From contig JBIIJL010000031.1 of the NCBI GenBank assembly GCA_044233795.1, forward strand, positions 1 to 22,777: a DNA stretch of 22,777 nt, in the 5' to 3' direction. The notes under the pieces are model-generated. The model was not told the DNA's origin. It ran no database searches and saw nothing but the letters and a program-made list of their open reading frames with translations. The position numbers and the translations under genes are program-made. Of the stretch, positions 15,546-22,777 are shown piece after piece (positions within the stretch are counted from its first letter, which is position 1; each line of letters starts with the position of its first letter). This stretch comes from JBIIJL01 sp044233795 (GTDB taxonomy: Bacteria > Pseudomonadota > Gammaproteobacteria > Legionellales > Legionellaceae).

Positions 15546-15812
15546 CTATTGCTTGTTTTTACGGTAGAGAATAGCAACATGCCCAATCAGTTGGACCAGA
15601 TCTGCCTCCAATTGCTGGCATAACGCATTGACGACAGTCTCTCGTTCGGGTTTTTCAGCACCATGGATTTTGATTTTGATCAATTCGTGGGTGAGAAGAG
15701 CTGTATCAGTTTCGCCTATGACTGAGGGTGTCAGTCCTTTGGCGCCTAATAGTACGACGGGTTTTAGGTGGTGTGCTTTGGCTTTTAATGCTTGCTTGAA
15801 TGAAGTGTCCAT
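15546..15812 (-). CDS. yhbY: Ribosome assembly RNA-binding protein YhbY (CRM domain)
   Basis: This is a small, single CRM-domain (CRS1-YhbY) protein that associates with pre-50S ribosomal particles. It shows LKPVVLLGAKGLTPSVI, including the GxxG loop (GAKG), and HELIKIKIHG, then IGHVAILYRKNKQ at the end, in line with E. coli YhbY (97 residues; 88 here). Three ATGs are in tandem at 15818, 15815 and 15812. The AGGA at 15820-15823 gives 7 nt spacing only for 15812, so I chose that start. It is divergent from rlmE, as in many gammaproteobacteria. Confidence 0.93.
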   Translation of the reverse strand: MDTSFKQALKAKAHHLKPVVLLGAKGLTPSVIGETDTALLTHELIKIKIHGAEKPERETVVNALCQQLEADLVQLIGHVAILYRKNKQ

Positions 15813-15911
15813 CATCATGTCCTAGTGAAAATGGCAAATTATTGCACGTTTTGCTGGGAATAGGTAGTGAAATTCAGTATCATGTGCGCAGTTGTTAAGA
15901 GGATGGTTAGT

Positions 15912-16532
15912 ATGGCGCGCTCTAAAAGCAGTAAAAAGTGGTTGCAAGAGCATTTTGCTGATCTGTATGTTAAAAAAGCGCAGGGTGAGGGATATCGAAG
16001 TCGCGCTATCTATAAGTTAAAAGAAATCGATGAGAAAGAGCATTTACTAAAACCAGGGATGACCGTTGTTGATCTTGGTGCATCTCCTGGTGGATGGACA
16101 CAATACGTCTCGGAAAAACTTGATGGATGTGGGACAATTATTGCTTTAGATATTTTGCCGATGGACGCCCTTGCTGGGGTTGAGTTTGTTTTAGGCGATT
16201 TTCGCGAAGATAGTGTGTTGAATCAGCTGACTGAGCTATTGCCTCCTCGAGGGGTGGATCTACTTCTGTCAGATATGGCACCTAACATGAGTGGAAATAT
16301 TGCCGTCGATATCCCTCGCGCTATGTACTTAGCTGAGCTTGCTTTCGATTTTGGTGGTAAAATGCTAAAACCCGGTGGAGGGATGCTCATGAAAATTTTT
16401 CATGGGACAGGTTTTGACGAGCTGATTAAACAAGCTCGAATGCAGTTTGATAAAGTGACTATTCGAAAACCCGGTGCTTCGCGATCTCGTTCTCGAGAAA
16501 CCTATTTGCTGGCTAAGGGCTATAATTTATAG
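15912..16532 (+). CDS. rlmE: 23S rRNA (uridine-2'-O)-methyltransferase RlmE
   Basis: RlmE (FtsJ/RrmJ) methylates U2552 of 23S rRNA in the late 50S subunit using S-adenosylmethionine. The 206-residue product has the SAM loop VVDLGASPGGW and the catalytic tetrad Lys35, Asp121 (LLLSDMAPNMSG), Lys161 (LMKIFHGTG) and Glu196 (SRSRETYLL), with the same spacings as E. coli Lys38/Asp124/Lys164/Glu199. An upstream in-frame start at 15867 exists, but AAGAGG at 15897-15902 sits 9 nt before the ATG at 15912, and the family begins MARS-like here. ftsH follows 51 nt downstream, the usual partner. Confidence 0.96.
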   Translation: MARSKSSKKWLQEHFADLYVKKAQGEGYRSRAIYKLKEIDEKEHLLKPGMTVVDLGASPGGWTQYVSEKLDGCGTIIALDILPMDALAGVEFVLGDFREDSVLNQLTELLPPRGVDLLLSDMAPNMSGNIAVDIPRAMYLAELAFDFGGKMLKPGGGMLMKIFHGTGFDELIKQARMQFDKVTIRKPGASRSRSRETYLLAKGYNL

Positions 16533-16583
16533 TAACTTTATCGTTCTCACGTCGAACAAATACGCATAAATGAGGTTATCAAC

Positions 16584-18512
16584 TTGAATGACATGGTAAA
16601 AAATTTATTCTTATGGCTAATCATCGCAATTGTGCTTGTGTCGGTGTTCAGTAATTTCGGGCCACGCAATACTAACATTGAGAAAGTTTCCTACAGCCGA
16701 TTTCTTAAGCAAATTGAGCAGGGTACAGTGTCTTCTGTGACTGTCGAGGATGATAAAATTATTCGCGGTACGACAAAAACCAATCATCGGTTTGTCACAT
16801 ATATGCCGGTGCATGATGATGCTCTTTTGGGTGAGTTATTAAAAAACAATGTTGATGTAGTAGGTCAGGAAAAACAGCAAGAGAGTTTCTTGTTACATCT
16901 ATTTATCAACTGGTTCCCAATGCTTTTGTTAATTGGTGTCTGGGTGTTTTTTATGCGTCAGATGCAAGGTGGTGGCGGTCGCGGAGCCATGTCTTTTGGG
17001 CGGTCGCGCGCTCGTCTTCTCGGTGAAGATCAAGTGAAAGTGACGTTCGCCGATGTTGCTGGTGTTGATGAAGCAAAAGATGAGGTCAAAGAACTTGTAG
17101 ATTTTTTGCGAGATCCCACTAAATTCCAGAATTTAGGCGGACGTATCCCACGCGGGGTATTACTGGTTGGGTCTCCAGGTACAGGTAAGACCCTGTTGGC
17201 ACGGGCTGTGGCCGGGGAAGCCAAAGTTCCCTTCTTTACCATTTCTGGTTCTGATTTTGTAGAAATGTTTGTTGGGGTAGGTGCCTCACGTGTGCGTGAT
17301 ATGTTTGAGCAAGCGAAGAAACAAGCACCTTGTATTATCTTTATCGACGAAATCGATGCGGTCGGAAGACACCGTGGTGCGGGACTTGGTGGTGGTCATG
17401 ACGAGCGTGAGCAAACGCTTAACCAATTGCTTGTTGAGATGGATGGTTTTGAAGGCAATGAGGGTGTTATTGTGATCGCTGCAACTAATCGTCCAGATGT
17501 TCTTGATCCTGCATTGCTGCGTCCGGGACGTTTTGATAGACAAGTGGTTGTGCCCTTGCCAGATATTCTCGGTCGAGAACAAATCCTGAAAGTACACATG
17601 AATAAAGTTCCTATTGATGGAACAGTACAAATTATGCCAATAGCCCGCGGGACCCCTGGTTTTTCTGGGGCGGACCTTGCTAACCTCGTCAATGAAGCCG
17701 CGCTTTTTGCAGCAAGGGCAAACAAAAGAAAAGTCTCAATGATTGAGCTTGATAAGGCAAAAGATAAGATCATGATGGGAGCGGAGCGTCGCTCGATGGT
17801 CATGGATGATAATGAGAAAAAACTAACAGCCTACCATGAATCGGGTCATGCCATCGTTGGACTTATCGTGCCAGAACACGATCCGGTTTACAAAGTTAGT
17901 ATTATTCCTCGTGGACGTGCATTAGGTGTGACGATGTTTTTACCCGAGCAAGATAGATACAGTCATAGTAAACGGCGTCTTGAGAGCCAATTGGCGAGCT
18001 TGTTTGGTGGTCGTGTGGCAGAAGAAATAATTTTTGGAGCAGACAATGTCACCACCGGTGCGTCCAACGATATTATGCGCGCGACTGAGATTGCCCGAAA
18101 AATGGTTACAAGCTGGGGGTTATCACCCCTCGGCCCTTTAACGTTTGGTCAAGAGGAATCTGAAGTATTTCTTGGACGTTCAGTCAATCAAAATAAGGAA
18201 ATATCCGACCAGACAGCCCAACAGATTGATCAAGAGGTGCGCGCCATCATTGATAGGAACTATCAGCTTGCGTGGAAAATTATAACAGAGCATCTCGATA
18301 CCTTACACATAATGGCTGAGGGTTTGATTAAGTATGAAACGATAGACAGCGAACAGATTAAAGAAATTATGGCAGGTAAGGAACCTTCACCTCCTGTTGG
18401 CTGGGAAGCTTTGAAGGTGAGTGATATAAATAATGATTCTCCTGGCGGGAAAGGTGGTCAGCAGGAAAAGACAGCTAGTTCCATCGTAGATGATCCTGCA
18501 AGTGAACATTGA
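16584..18512 (+). CDS. ftsH: ATP-dependent zinc metalloprotease FtsH
   Basis: FtsH is a membrane-anchored hexameric AAA+ protease that degrades misplaced membrane proteins and regulators such as LpxC. The 642-residue product has two membrane segments (about 5-22 and 108-125) flanking a periplasmic domain. These are followed by Walker A GSPGTGKT (196-203), Walker B IIFIDEID, the second region of homology (ATNRPDVLDPALLRPGRFDR) and the zinc site HESGH (418-422, where many homologues have HEAGH). The start is TTG at 16584: GAGG at 16572-16575 is 8 nt upstream, while the first ATG (16593) would be 17 nt away. The polar C-terminal tail is variable, as usual. Confidence 0.97.
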   Translation: MNDMVKNLFLWLIIAIVLVSVFSNFGPRNTNIEKVSYSRFLKQIEQGTVSSVTVEDDKIIRGTTKTNHRFVTYMPVHDDALLGELLKNNVDVVGQEKQQESFLLHLFINWFPMLLLIGVWVFFMRQMQGGGGRGAMSFGRSRARLLGEDQVKVTFADVAGVDEAKDEVKELVDFLRDPTKFQNLGGRIPRGVLLVGSPGTGKTLLARAVAGEAKVPFFTISGSDFVEMFVGVGASRVRDMFEQAKKQAPCIIFIDEIDAVGRHRGAGLGGGHDEREQTLNQLLVEMDGFEGNEGVIVIAATNRPDVLDPALLRPGRFDRQVVVPLPDILGREQILKVHMNKVPIDGTVQIMPIARGTPGFSGADLANLVNEAALFAARANKRKVSMIELDKAKDKIMMGAERRSMVMDDNEKKLTAYHESGHAIVGLIVPEHDPVYKVSIIPRGRALGVTMFLPEQDRYSHSKRRLESQLASLFGGRVAEEIIFGADNVTTGASNDIMRATEIARKMVTSWGLSPLGPLTFGQEESEVFLGRSVNQNKEISDQTAQQIDQEVRAIIDRNYQLAWKIITEHLDTLHIMAEGLIKYETIDSEQIKEIMAGKEPSPPVGWEALKVSDINNDSPGGKGGQQEKTASSIVDDPASEH

Positions 18513-18538
18513 TGCACTATTATTGGTAAGAGATCCTG

Positions 18539-19429
18539 GTGAATAGTGACCAATTCCGTGATTGGTGTCTGTCCTTCAACCCTATCTTGACTGCATTGCC
18601 ACCATACAAAACATTAATCATGGGTATATTGAATGTGACGCCAGATTCGTTTTCAGATGGTGGGCGATACTTGAAGACAGATCTTGCAGTTAAGCGCGCA
18701 AGGGAGATGGTTTTTCTTGGTGCGGATCTTATCGATATTGGTGGGGAATCTTCAAGACCGGGTGCAACAGGTATTTCTTCTCAAGAAGAATTAGACCGAG
18801 TTATACCTGTAATAGAAGCAATTCGACAAGAAAGTGATGTTTGTATTTCCATTGATACAACAAAAGCCCCAGTTATGCACGATGCTGTAATGGCTGGGGC
18901 GTCGATTATTAATGACATTAAGGCATTGAGTGGTCCGGGCTCAATGGCTATGGCAAAGCGGCTAAATGTTCCAATTTGCTTGATGCATATGCAAGGAGAT
19001 CCTCATAATATGCAAGACAATCCTCATTATGCGCGTGATGTTGTCTCACACATTAATAATTTTTTTCACGAGCGAGTTGAAGCATGTATCGCAGAGGGTA
19101 TTGACAGAAGATTGCTGGTTCTTGATCCTGGATTTGGTTTTGGTAAGTCTGTTGAGGATAATCTTAAGATCATCAAACGCCTCTCAGAGTTTCAACAGAA
19201 TCATTTGCCACTGCTATTGGGTGTCTCTCGTAAAAGTACACTGGGCGCTATAGTTGGAAAAGAAACAATAGCTCGGGTGCCAGCAGGTTTGGCCGCAGGG
19301 CTGTATGCAAGGCTTCGAGGAGTGTCTATTATCAGAACCCATGATATTGATGAAACAAGACAATCTCTGAGCATGATCGAGGCAATTTTAAGTGTAGATG
19401 ATAATTGTAAAGGAGCAGTTCAAGTATGA
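18539..19429 (+). CDS. folP: Dihydropteroate synthase
   Basis: FolP joins p-aminobenzoate to dihydropterin pyrophosphate in folate synthesis and is the sulfonamide target. The 296-residue product carries the two signatures LNVTPDSFSDGG (31-42) and LIDIGGESSRPGA (64-76), plus DTTKAPVM, LDPGFGFGKS, GVSRKS and RTHD. The start is GTG at 18539 after AAGAGA; the next Met (MGILN) lies inside the conserved core and would remove the first strand. It is 26 nt after ftsH and overlaps glmM by ATGA, giving the common gammaproteobacterial order ftsH-folP-glmM. Confidence 0.96.
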   Translation: MNSDQFRDWCLSFNPILTALPPYKTLIMGILNVTPDSFSDGGRYLKTDLAVKRAREMVFLGADLIDIGGESSRPGATGISSQEELDRVIPVIEAIRQESDVCISIDTTKAPVMHDAVMAGASIINDIKALSGPGSMAMAKRLNVPICLMHMQGDPHNMQDNPHYARDVVSHINNFFHERVEACIAEGIDRRLLVLDPGFGFGKSVEDNLKIIKRLSEFQQNHLPLLLGVSRKSTLGAIVGKETIARVPAGLAAGLYARLRGVSIIRTHDIDETRQSLSMIEAILSVDDNCKGAVQV

Positions 19430-20778
19430 GTCAACGTAAATATTTTGGAACAGATGGGATCCGTGGAAAAGTTGGTTTTTCCCATGTGAATCCAGAATTT
19501 ATGCTGAAACTTGGATGGGCTGTTGGAAGGGTCCTGGCCGATGGCCATCGCAAAAAAGTATTGATTGGTAAAGATACTCGTATATCGGGATATATGCTTG
19601 AGTCAGCGCTTGAAGCTGGCTTGTCAGCCTCTGGTATTGATGTGAGACTACTAGGCCCGATGCCAACCCCAGCCATTGCTTATTTGACACAAACTTTACG
19701 TGCTAGTGCGGGTATTGTGATTAGTGCCTCACATAACTTGTTTGAAGACAATGGAATAAAATTTTTTACAGGGGATGGTAGTAAGCTACCAGATCATGTT
19801 GAGCTTGCAATTGAGGATGAAATTGAGAAAACACTTCAAACAGTCCCTGCAGCACAGCTTGGTAAGGCTCTGAGGATTCATGATGCTCCAGGTCGGTATA
19901 TTGAGTTTTGCAAATCAACTATTCCTTCTTTAACACGGCTATTTGGTATAAAAATAGTGGTTGATTGTGCTAATGGTGCAACATACCATATTGCGCCAAA
20001 TGTTTTTAGTGAGCTAGGCGCAGATGTTGTAGCGATTAATGATAAACCGGATGGTTTCAATATTAATGCTAAGTGTGGTTCGACTTATCCTACAACATTG
20101 AGAGATGCTGTACTAAAAACCGGCGCAGATGTTGGTGTCGCTCTAGATGGCGATGGTGATCGTGTTATCATGGTAGATGCTAAAGGGAATATTATTGACG
20201 GCGATCACATCATATATATTATTGCCAAAGATAGACAACAACGGGGGGCTCTTCAAGGGGGGGTAGTTGGGACTTTAATGAGTAACTATGGCCTAGAAAA
20301 AGCGCTAAAAGATTTGAAAATACCATTTATACGCACCCTTGTTGGTGACCGTTATGTGCTCGAGACACTCAAAGAACAGGATTGGCGGATTGGTGGTGAG
20401 TCTTCGGGGCATGTGGTGTGTCTTGATAAAACCACAACAGGTGATGGTATTATCGCAGCACTTCAAGTTCTGGCAGTCATGGTCAAGCAAAATAAAACGC
20501 TGGAACAACTTTGCGCAGGAATTTCTCTTTTGCCACAGATTTTAATCAACATACAAACTGAAAATGCATCAAAGCTCGAACAAGATGCCCTTGTCCTTGA
20601 TGCTGTAAGTGCATTGAATGCAAAATTGGTTGGGGGTGGGCGAGTATTGTTAAGGGCATCCGGCACTGAACCGTTGTTGCGTGTGATGGTTGAAGGAGAG
20701 GATCGACAACACGTTCATCAGCAAGCACAACAACTGGCAAATGAGATAAATGATATAGAGCAACGTTTCAAATCATAA
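19426..20778 (+). CDS. glmM: Phosphoglucosamine mutase
   Basis: GlmM interconverts glucosamine-6-phosphate and glucosamine-1-phosphate on the way to UDP-GlcNAc for peptidoglycan and LPS. The 450-residue product has the phosphoserine site Ser102 in ISASHN, the metal-binding loop DGDGDR (241-246), the sugar-binding GGESSGH and the phosphate-binding RASGTEP (410-416). One oddity is HNLFEDNG after the active serine, where the common form is HNPxxDNG, so Leu105 replaces a widely conserved Pro. Its start overlaps the folP stop (ATGA). A further 166 nt separate it from tpiA. Confidence 0.96.
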   Translation: MSQRKYFGTDGIRGKVGFSHVNPEFMLKLGWAVGRVLADGHRKKVLIGKDTRISGYMLESALEAGLSASGIDVRLLGPMPTPAIAYLTQTLRASAGIVISASHNLFEDNGIKFFTGDGSKLPDHVELAIEDEIEKTLQTVPAAQLGKALRIHDAPGRYIEFCKSTIPSLTRLFGIKIVVDCANGATYHIAPNVFSELGADVVAINDKPDGFNINAKCGSTYPTTLRDAVLKTGADVGVALDGDGDRVIMVDAKGNIIDGDHIIYIIAKDRQQRGALQGGVVGTLMSNYGLEKALKDLKIPFIRTLVGDRYVLETLKEQDWRIGGESSGHVVCLDKTTTGDGIIAALQVLAVMVKQNKTLEQLCAGISLLPQILINIQTENASKLEQDALVLDAVSALNAKLVGGGRVLLRASGTEPLLRVMVEGEDRQHVHQQAQQLANEINDIEQRFKS

Positions 20779-20944
20779 GAAATTATGTTAATAATATGTA
20801 CTCTCTATTTGTATTTTTAGGTTCTTACGAAACTATTGATGCTTATCTAGTAACTGTTTACAAAGGGGCAGAGTTTATATCATTGCCTAAATCTTCGGTG
20901 AATGTATTGATTTGGATACTACAACGCTTAAATAGGGGAAGCTG
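20779..20944. other. Intergenic region glmM-tpiA
   Basis: This is the largest gap in the plus-strand run. It is A+T-rich, with only a weak 5-bp stem (CATAA-GAAA-TTATG) straddling the glmM stop and no T-run terminator. Possible promoter boxes for tpiA are TTGATT (near 20909) with TAAATA (near 20930), but the -10 match is poor. I see no small gene. A tpiA-secG-(tRNA)-nuo promoter is more likely here than elsewhere in the run because of the gap size. Confidence 0.3.
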
Positions 20945-21700
20945 GTGAGACAGCGTTTTGTGATGGGTAATTGGAAGATGCATGGTAGTAAGGCTCAGGC
21001 CGCAGCATTGCTCAAAGCCCTAGTTGCAGATGTATTTTTAGAGCATCAGCATTCGTGTGTAGTGTTTCCTCCCACCATATATCTGCCACTAGTTCAGCAT
21101 ATTTTAATGAACTCAACACTTGTTTGGGGTTCGCAAAATGTATATCCAGCAGATTCAGGCGCCTTTACAGGTGAAGTGTCAGCCCCTATGTTGAATGATT
21201 TTGGTTGCAAATATGTTTTGGTTGGACACTCAGAAAGAAGGCACCTATTTCACGAAGATGAAAAATTTGTCGCAGAAAAATTCCACCATGTAAAAGATCA
21301 TGGTATGATACCTGTTCTTTGTTTGGGCGAGACGCTAGAGGAACGAGATCAAGGGCGAACAGAGGCTGTACTAACCAAGCAGCTCCTTGCCGTGAGCGAT
21401 ATTCGCGAATCAGCTTTTGGGCGATGCATAGTGGCTTATGAGCCAGTATGGGCAATAGGTACAGGTCGCACTGCAACACCTGAGCAAGCGCAGGCCGCAC
21501 ATGAATATATACGTGGCCTGGTGAGAGGAGTCGATAAGGCTCAGGCATTAGAGTTGCCTATAGTTTATGGCGGAAGTGTGAATGAAACAAATGCCAGCTC
21601 AATCTTTGCTATGCCAGATGTTGATGGCGGGTTAGTTGGTGGTGCTTCGTTGAATGCAAAACAGTTTGTGGAAATAGTCAAATGTATCAATTGTTATTAG
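20945..21700 (+). CDS. tpiA: Triose-phosphate isomerase
   Basis: TpiA interconverts dihydroxyacetone phosphate and glyceraldehyde-3-phosphate in glycolysis and gluconeogenesis. The 251-residue product has Asn9/Lys11 in GNWKMHG, catalytic His95 (VGHSERR), catalytic Glu166 (AYEPVWAIGTG), and the phosphate-binding YGGSVN and GLVGGASL. GNWKMHG has His where Asn is usual (KMNG or KLNG). The start is GTG at 20945, 5 nt after AGGGGA (20934-20939). The last 19 bp overlap secG. Confidence 0.97.
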   Translation: MRQRFVMGNWKMHGSKAQAAALLKALVADVFLEHQHSCVVFPPTIYLPLVQHILMNSTLVWGSQNVYPADSGAFTGEVSAPMLNDFGCKYVLVGHSERRHLFHEDEKFVAEKFHHVKDHGMIPVLCLGETLEERDQGRTEAVLTKQLLAVSDIRESAFGRCIVAYEPVWAIGTGRTATPEQAQAAHEYIRGLVRGVDKAQALELPIVYGGSVNETNASSIFAMPDVDGGLVGGASLNAKQFVEIVKCINCY

Positions 21701-21999
21701 TAGTGCATGTAGTTATTGCTATGGCTATTATCGGTCTGGTGTTAATTCAGCATGGCAAAGGCGCCGATATTGGCGCGGCTTTTGGTTCCGGTGCTTCTAA
21801 CACGGTGTTTGGTAGCCAAGGGACGGGAAGTTTCCTTTTTAAGCTGACAGGTGGTTTGGTATTGTCATTTTTTGCAACAAGCGTTTTCTTGTCTTCAGTT
21901 GTTGCAAATCAGTACCATAGGACCCAACAGCAAGTTATCCCTCAACAAACCAGCACACCGGAATCAAAATTTCCTGTGCCGGTTGATGGTCAAAATTAA
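21682..21999 (+). CDS. secG: Preprotein translocase subunit SecG
   Basis: SecG is the small accessory subunit of the SecYEG channel and assists SecA-driven translocation. The 105-residue product has two membrane helices (about 2-20 and 54-74) connected by the conserved cytoplasmic loop LIQHGKGADIGAAFGSGAS, then NTVFGSQG, and a polar tail. It begins inside tpiA (19-bp overlap), so the two are probably co-translated. The tRNA-Leu gene begins 3 nt after the stop. Confidence 0.95.
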   Translation: MYQLLLVVHVVIAMAIIGLVLIQHGKGADIGAAFGSGASNTVFGSQGTGSFLFKLTGGLVLSFFATSVFLSSVVANQYHRTQQQVIPQQTSTPESKFPVPVDGQN

Positions 22000-22002
22000 A
22001 AT

Positions 22003-22088
22003 GCCGAAGTGGTGGAATTGGTAGACACGCCGTCTTGAGGGGGCGGTGGCGTAAAGCTGTGCCGGTTCGAGTCCGGCCTTCGGCACCA
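22003..22088 (+). tRNA. leuU: tRNA-Leu (anticodon GAG)
   Basis: The acceptor stem GCCGAAG pairs perfectly with CTTCGGC, followed by discriminator A and an encoded CCA. D loop (AATTGGTAGAC), anticodon arm CCGTC-TTGAGGG-GGCGG, a long type-II variable arm and the T arm GCCGG-TTCGAGT-CCGGC are all present. The anticodon GAG reads CUC and CUU leucine codons. The sequence closely follows E. coli tRNA-Leu(GAG), which also lies next to secG. It sits 3 nt after secG and 21 nt before nuoA, so it is probably processed from a longer transcript. Confidence 0.97.
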
Positions 22089-22109
22089 AAATAATAAGAG
22101 CAACGTGAA

Positions 22110-22469
22110 ATGATGCTATCACAATATCTACCTGTTCTCATTTTTATCCTCATAGGTTTAGGCCTGGGGCTCGCGATGATGGGAGCTGGTTCATTATTCT
22201 CAATTCACAAACCTGATCCTGAAAAAAACTCCCCATATGAGTGTGGCTTTGAGCCATTTGAAAACTCGCGCATTCCCTTTGACGTTCGATTCTATTTAGT
22301 AGCGATCTTATTTATCATATTTGATCTTGAGACGGCATTCTTTTTTCCCTGGGCTGTTGCTCTTAGAAAGATTGGATGGTTTGGATTCTTTGCTATGATG
22401 CTATTTCTAGGTCTGCTGGTGATTGGTTTTATCTATGAATGGAAGCGTGGAGCTCTAGAATGGGAATGA
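22110..22469 (+). CDS. nuoA: NADH-quinone oxidoreductase subunit A (Complex I)
   Basis: NuoA is a small membrane subunit of proton-pumping Complex I. The 119-residue product has three helices and the conserved loop between the first two, KNSPYECGFEPFENSRIPFDVRFY (key residues PYECG and R-PFDVRFY), then LFIIFDLETAFFFPWA. A second ATG follows directly (22113). It opens the nuo operon immediately after the tRNA-Leu gene, the Legionellales-type order. Confidence 0.96.
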   Translation: MMLSQYLPVLIFILIGLGLGLAMMGAGSLFSIHKPDPEKNSPYECGFEPFENSRIPFDVRFYLVAILFIIFDLETAFFFPWAVALRKIGWFGFFAMMLFLGLLVIGFIYEWKRGALEWE

Positions 22470-22517
22470 TGCTTCCTAGTGACCGGTTATCGATAGATAT
22501 AAAATATGAGGTTTACT

Positions 22518-22777
22518 ATGGCAGTTAGCGAATTGCAAAAAGAGGGCTTCATTACAACCAGCGTGGATAAGCTTATAGGCTGGGCGCAGAGTGGCTCTAT
22601 GTGGCCAATGACCTTTGGGTTGGCTTGTTGTGCTGTCGAGATGATGCATGTGGGGGCCTCGCGTTATGACTTAGATCGTTTTGGAATTATATTTCGACCG
22701 AGTCCTAGGCAGTCAGATGTGATGATAGTTGCGGGGACGCTTTGTAATAAAATGGCGCCGGCTTTGCGTAAAGTATA
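22518..22777 (+). CDS. nuoB: NADH-quinone oxidoreductase subunit B (partial, 3' end outside window)
   Basis: The ATG at 22518 follows GAGG at 22508-22511 with good spacing and lies 48 nt after nuoA. The 86 complete codons encode a typical NuoB N-terminal half: GLACCAVEMMH with the tandem Cys ligands of cluster N2, RPSPRQSDVMIVAGTLC with the third Cys, and NKMAPALRKVY at the window edge. NuoB passes electrons to ubiquinone at the junction of the peripheral and membrane arms. Confidence 0.96.
   Translation, partial: MAVSELQKEGFITTSVDKLIGWAQSGSMWPMTFGLACCAVEMMHVGASRYDLDRFGIIFRPSPRQSDVMIVAGTLCNKMAPALRKV

Noticed and set aside
17286..17803. Antisense open frames within ftsH
   Set aside because: Shadows of a strongly conserved coding sequence on the other strand, with no starts supported by binding sites.
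1..22777. CRISPR array, integrase, transposase or prophage genes
   Set aside because: No regularly spaced repeats and no recombinase, transposase or phage structural proteins were seen; the only mobile-element-like trace is the 56-bp palindrome.

Overview
The window is a piece of a gammaproteobacterial chromosome, about 40% G+C by eye. It most resembles the order Legionellales (Legionella/Coxiella relatives). The evidence for that is the gene order rlmE-ftsH-folP-glmM-tpiA-secG-tRNA-Leu-nuoA-nuoB, an hda gene fused by overlap to a CDP-alcohol phosphatidyltransferase gene, and interspersed lineage-specific membrane or secreted proteins. The order-level placement is inference from memory of gene order and protein style, not from a search.

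Layout. (1) 1-3255, mostly minus strand and accessory: the first 14 codons of a leftward gene with its promoter, then an overlapping pair made of an outer-membrane beta-barrel protein (2262-2984) and a large secreted cysteine- and glycine-rich protein (257-2272). These are followed by a G+C-richer spacer. (2) 3256-6670, plus strand: pepN and aroE, 4 bp apart. (3) 6651-7760, minus: a patatin-like phospholipase, back to back with a POT peptide transporter (7822-9279, plus). (4) 9276-10548, minus: a possible leader peptide, a CDP-alcohol phosphatidyltransferase and hda. (5) 10649-12208, minus: an unrecognised polytopic, coiled-coil membrane protein. (6) 12336-15382, minus: a complete cytochrome bd oxidase cluster cydP-cydA-cydB-cydX, including two very small subunits. 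(7) 15475-15530: a perfect 22-bp inverted repeat flanked by TA. (8) 15546-15812, minus: yhbY, divergent from the long plus-strand run rlmE, ftsH, folP, glmM, tpiA, secG, tRNA-Leu(GAG), nuoA and nuoB, which leaves the window on the right.

Most of the window is housekeeping: protein turnover (PepN, FtsH, peptide uptake), shikimate and folate synthesis, peptidoglycan precursor supply (GlmM), glycolysis (TpiA), protein export (SecG), ribosome maturation (RlmE, YhbY), replication control (Hda) and two respiratory complexes (bd oxidase, Complex I). The parts that do not look routine are the glycine-rich secreted protein with its barrel partner, the coiled-coil membrane protein inserted between hda/CAP and the cyd operon, the leader-peptide arrangement upstream of the phosphatidyltransferase, and the short palindromic element beside cydP. 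Several starts depend on the ribosome-binding site: ftsH uses TTG, while folP and tpiA use GTG.
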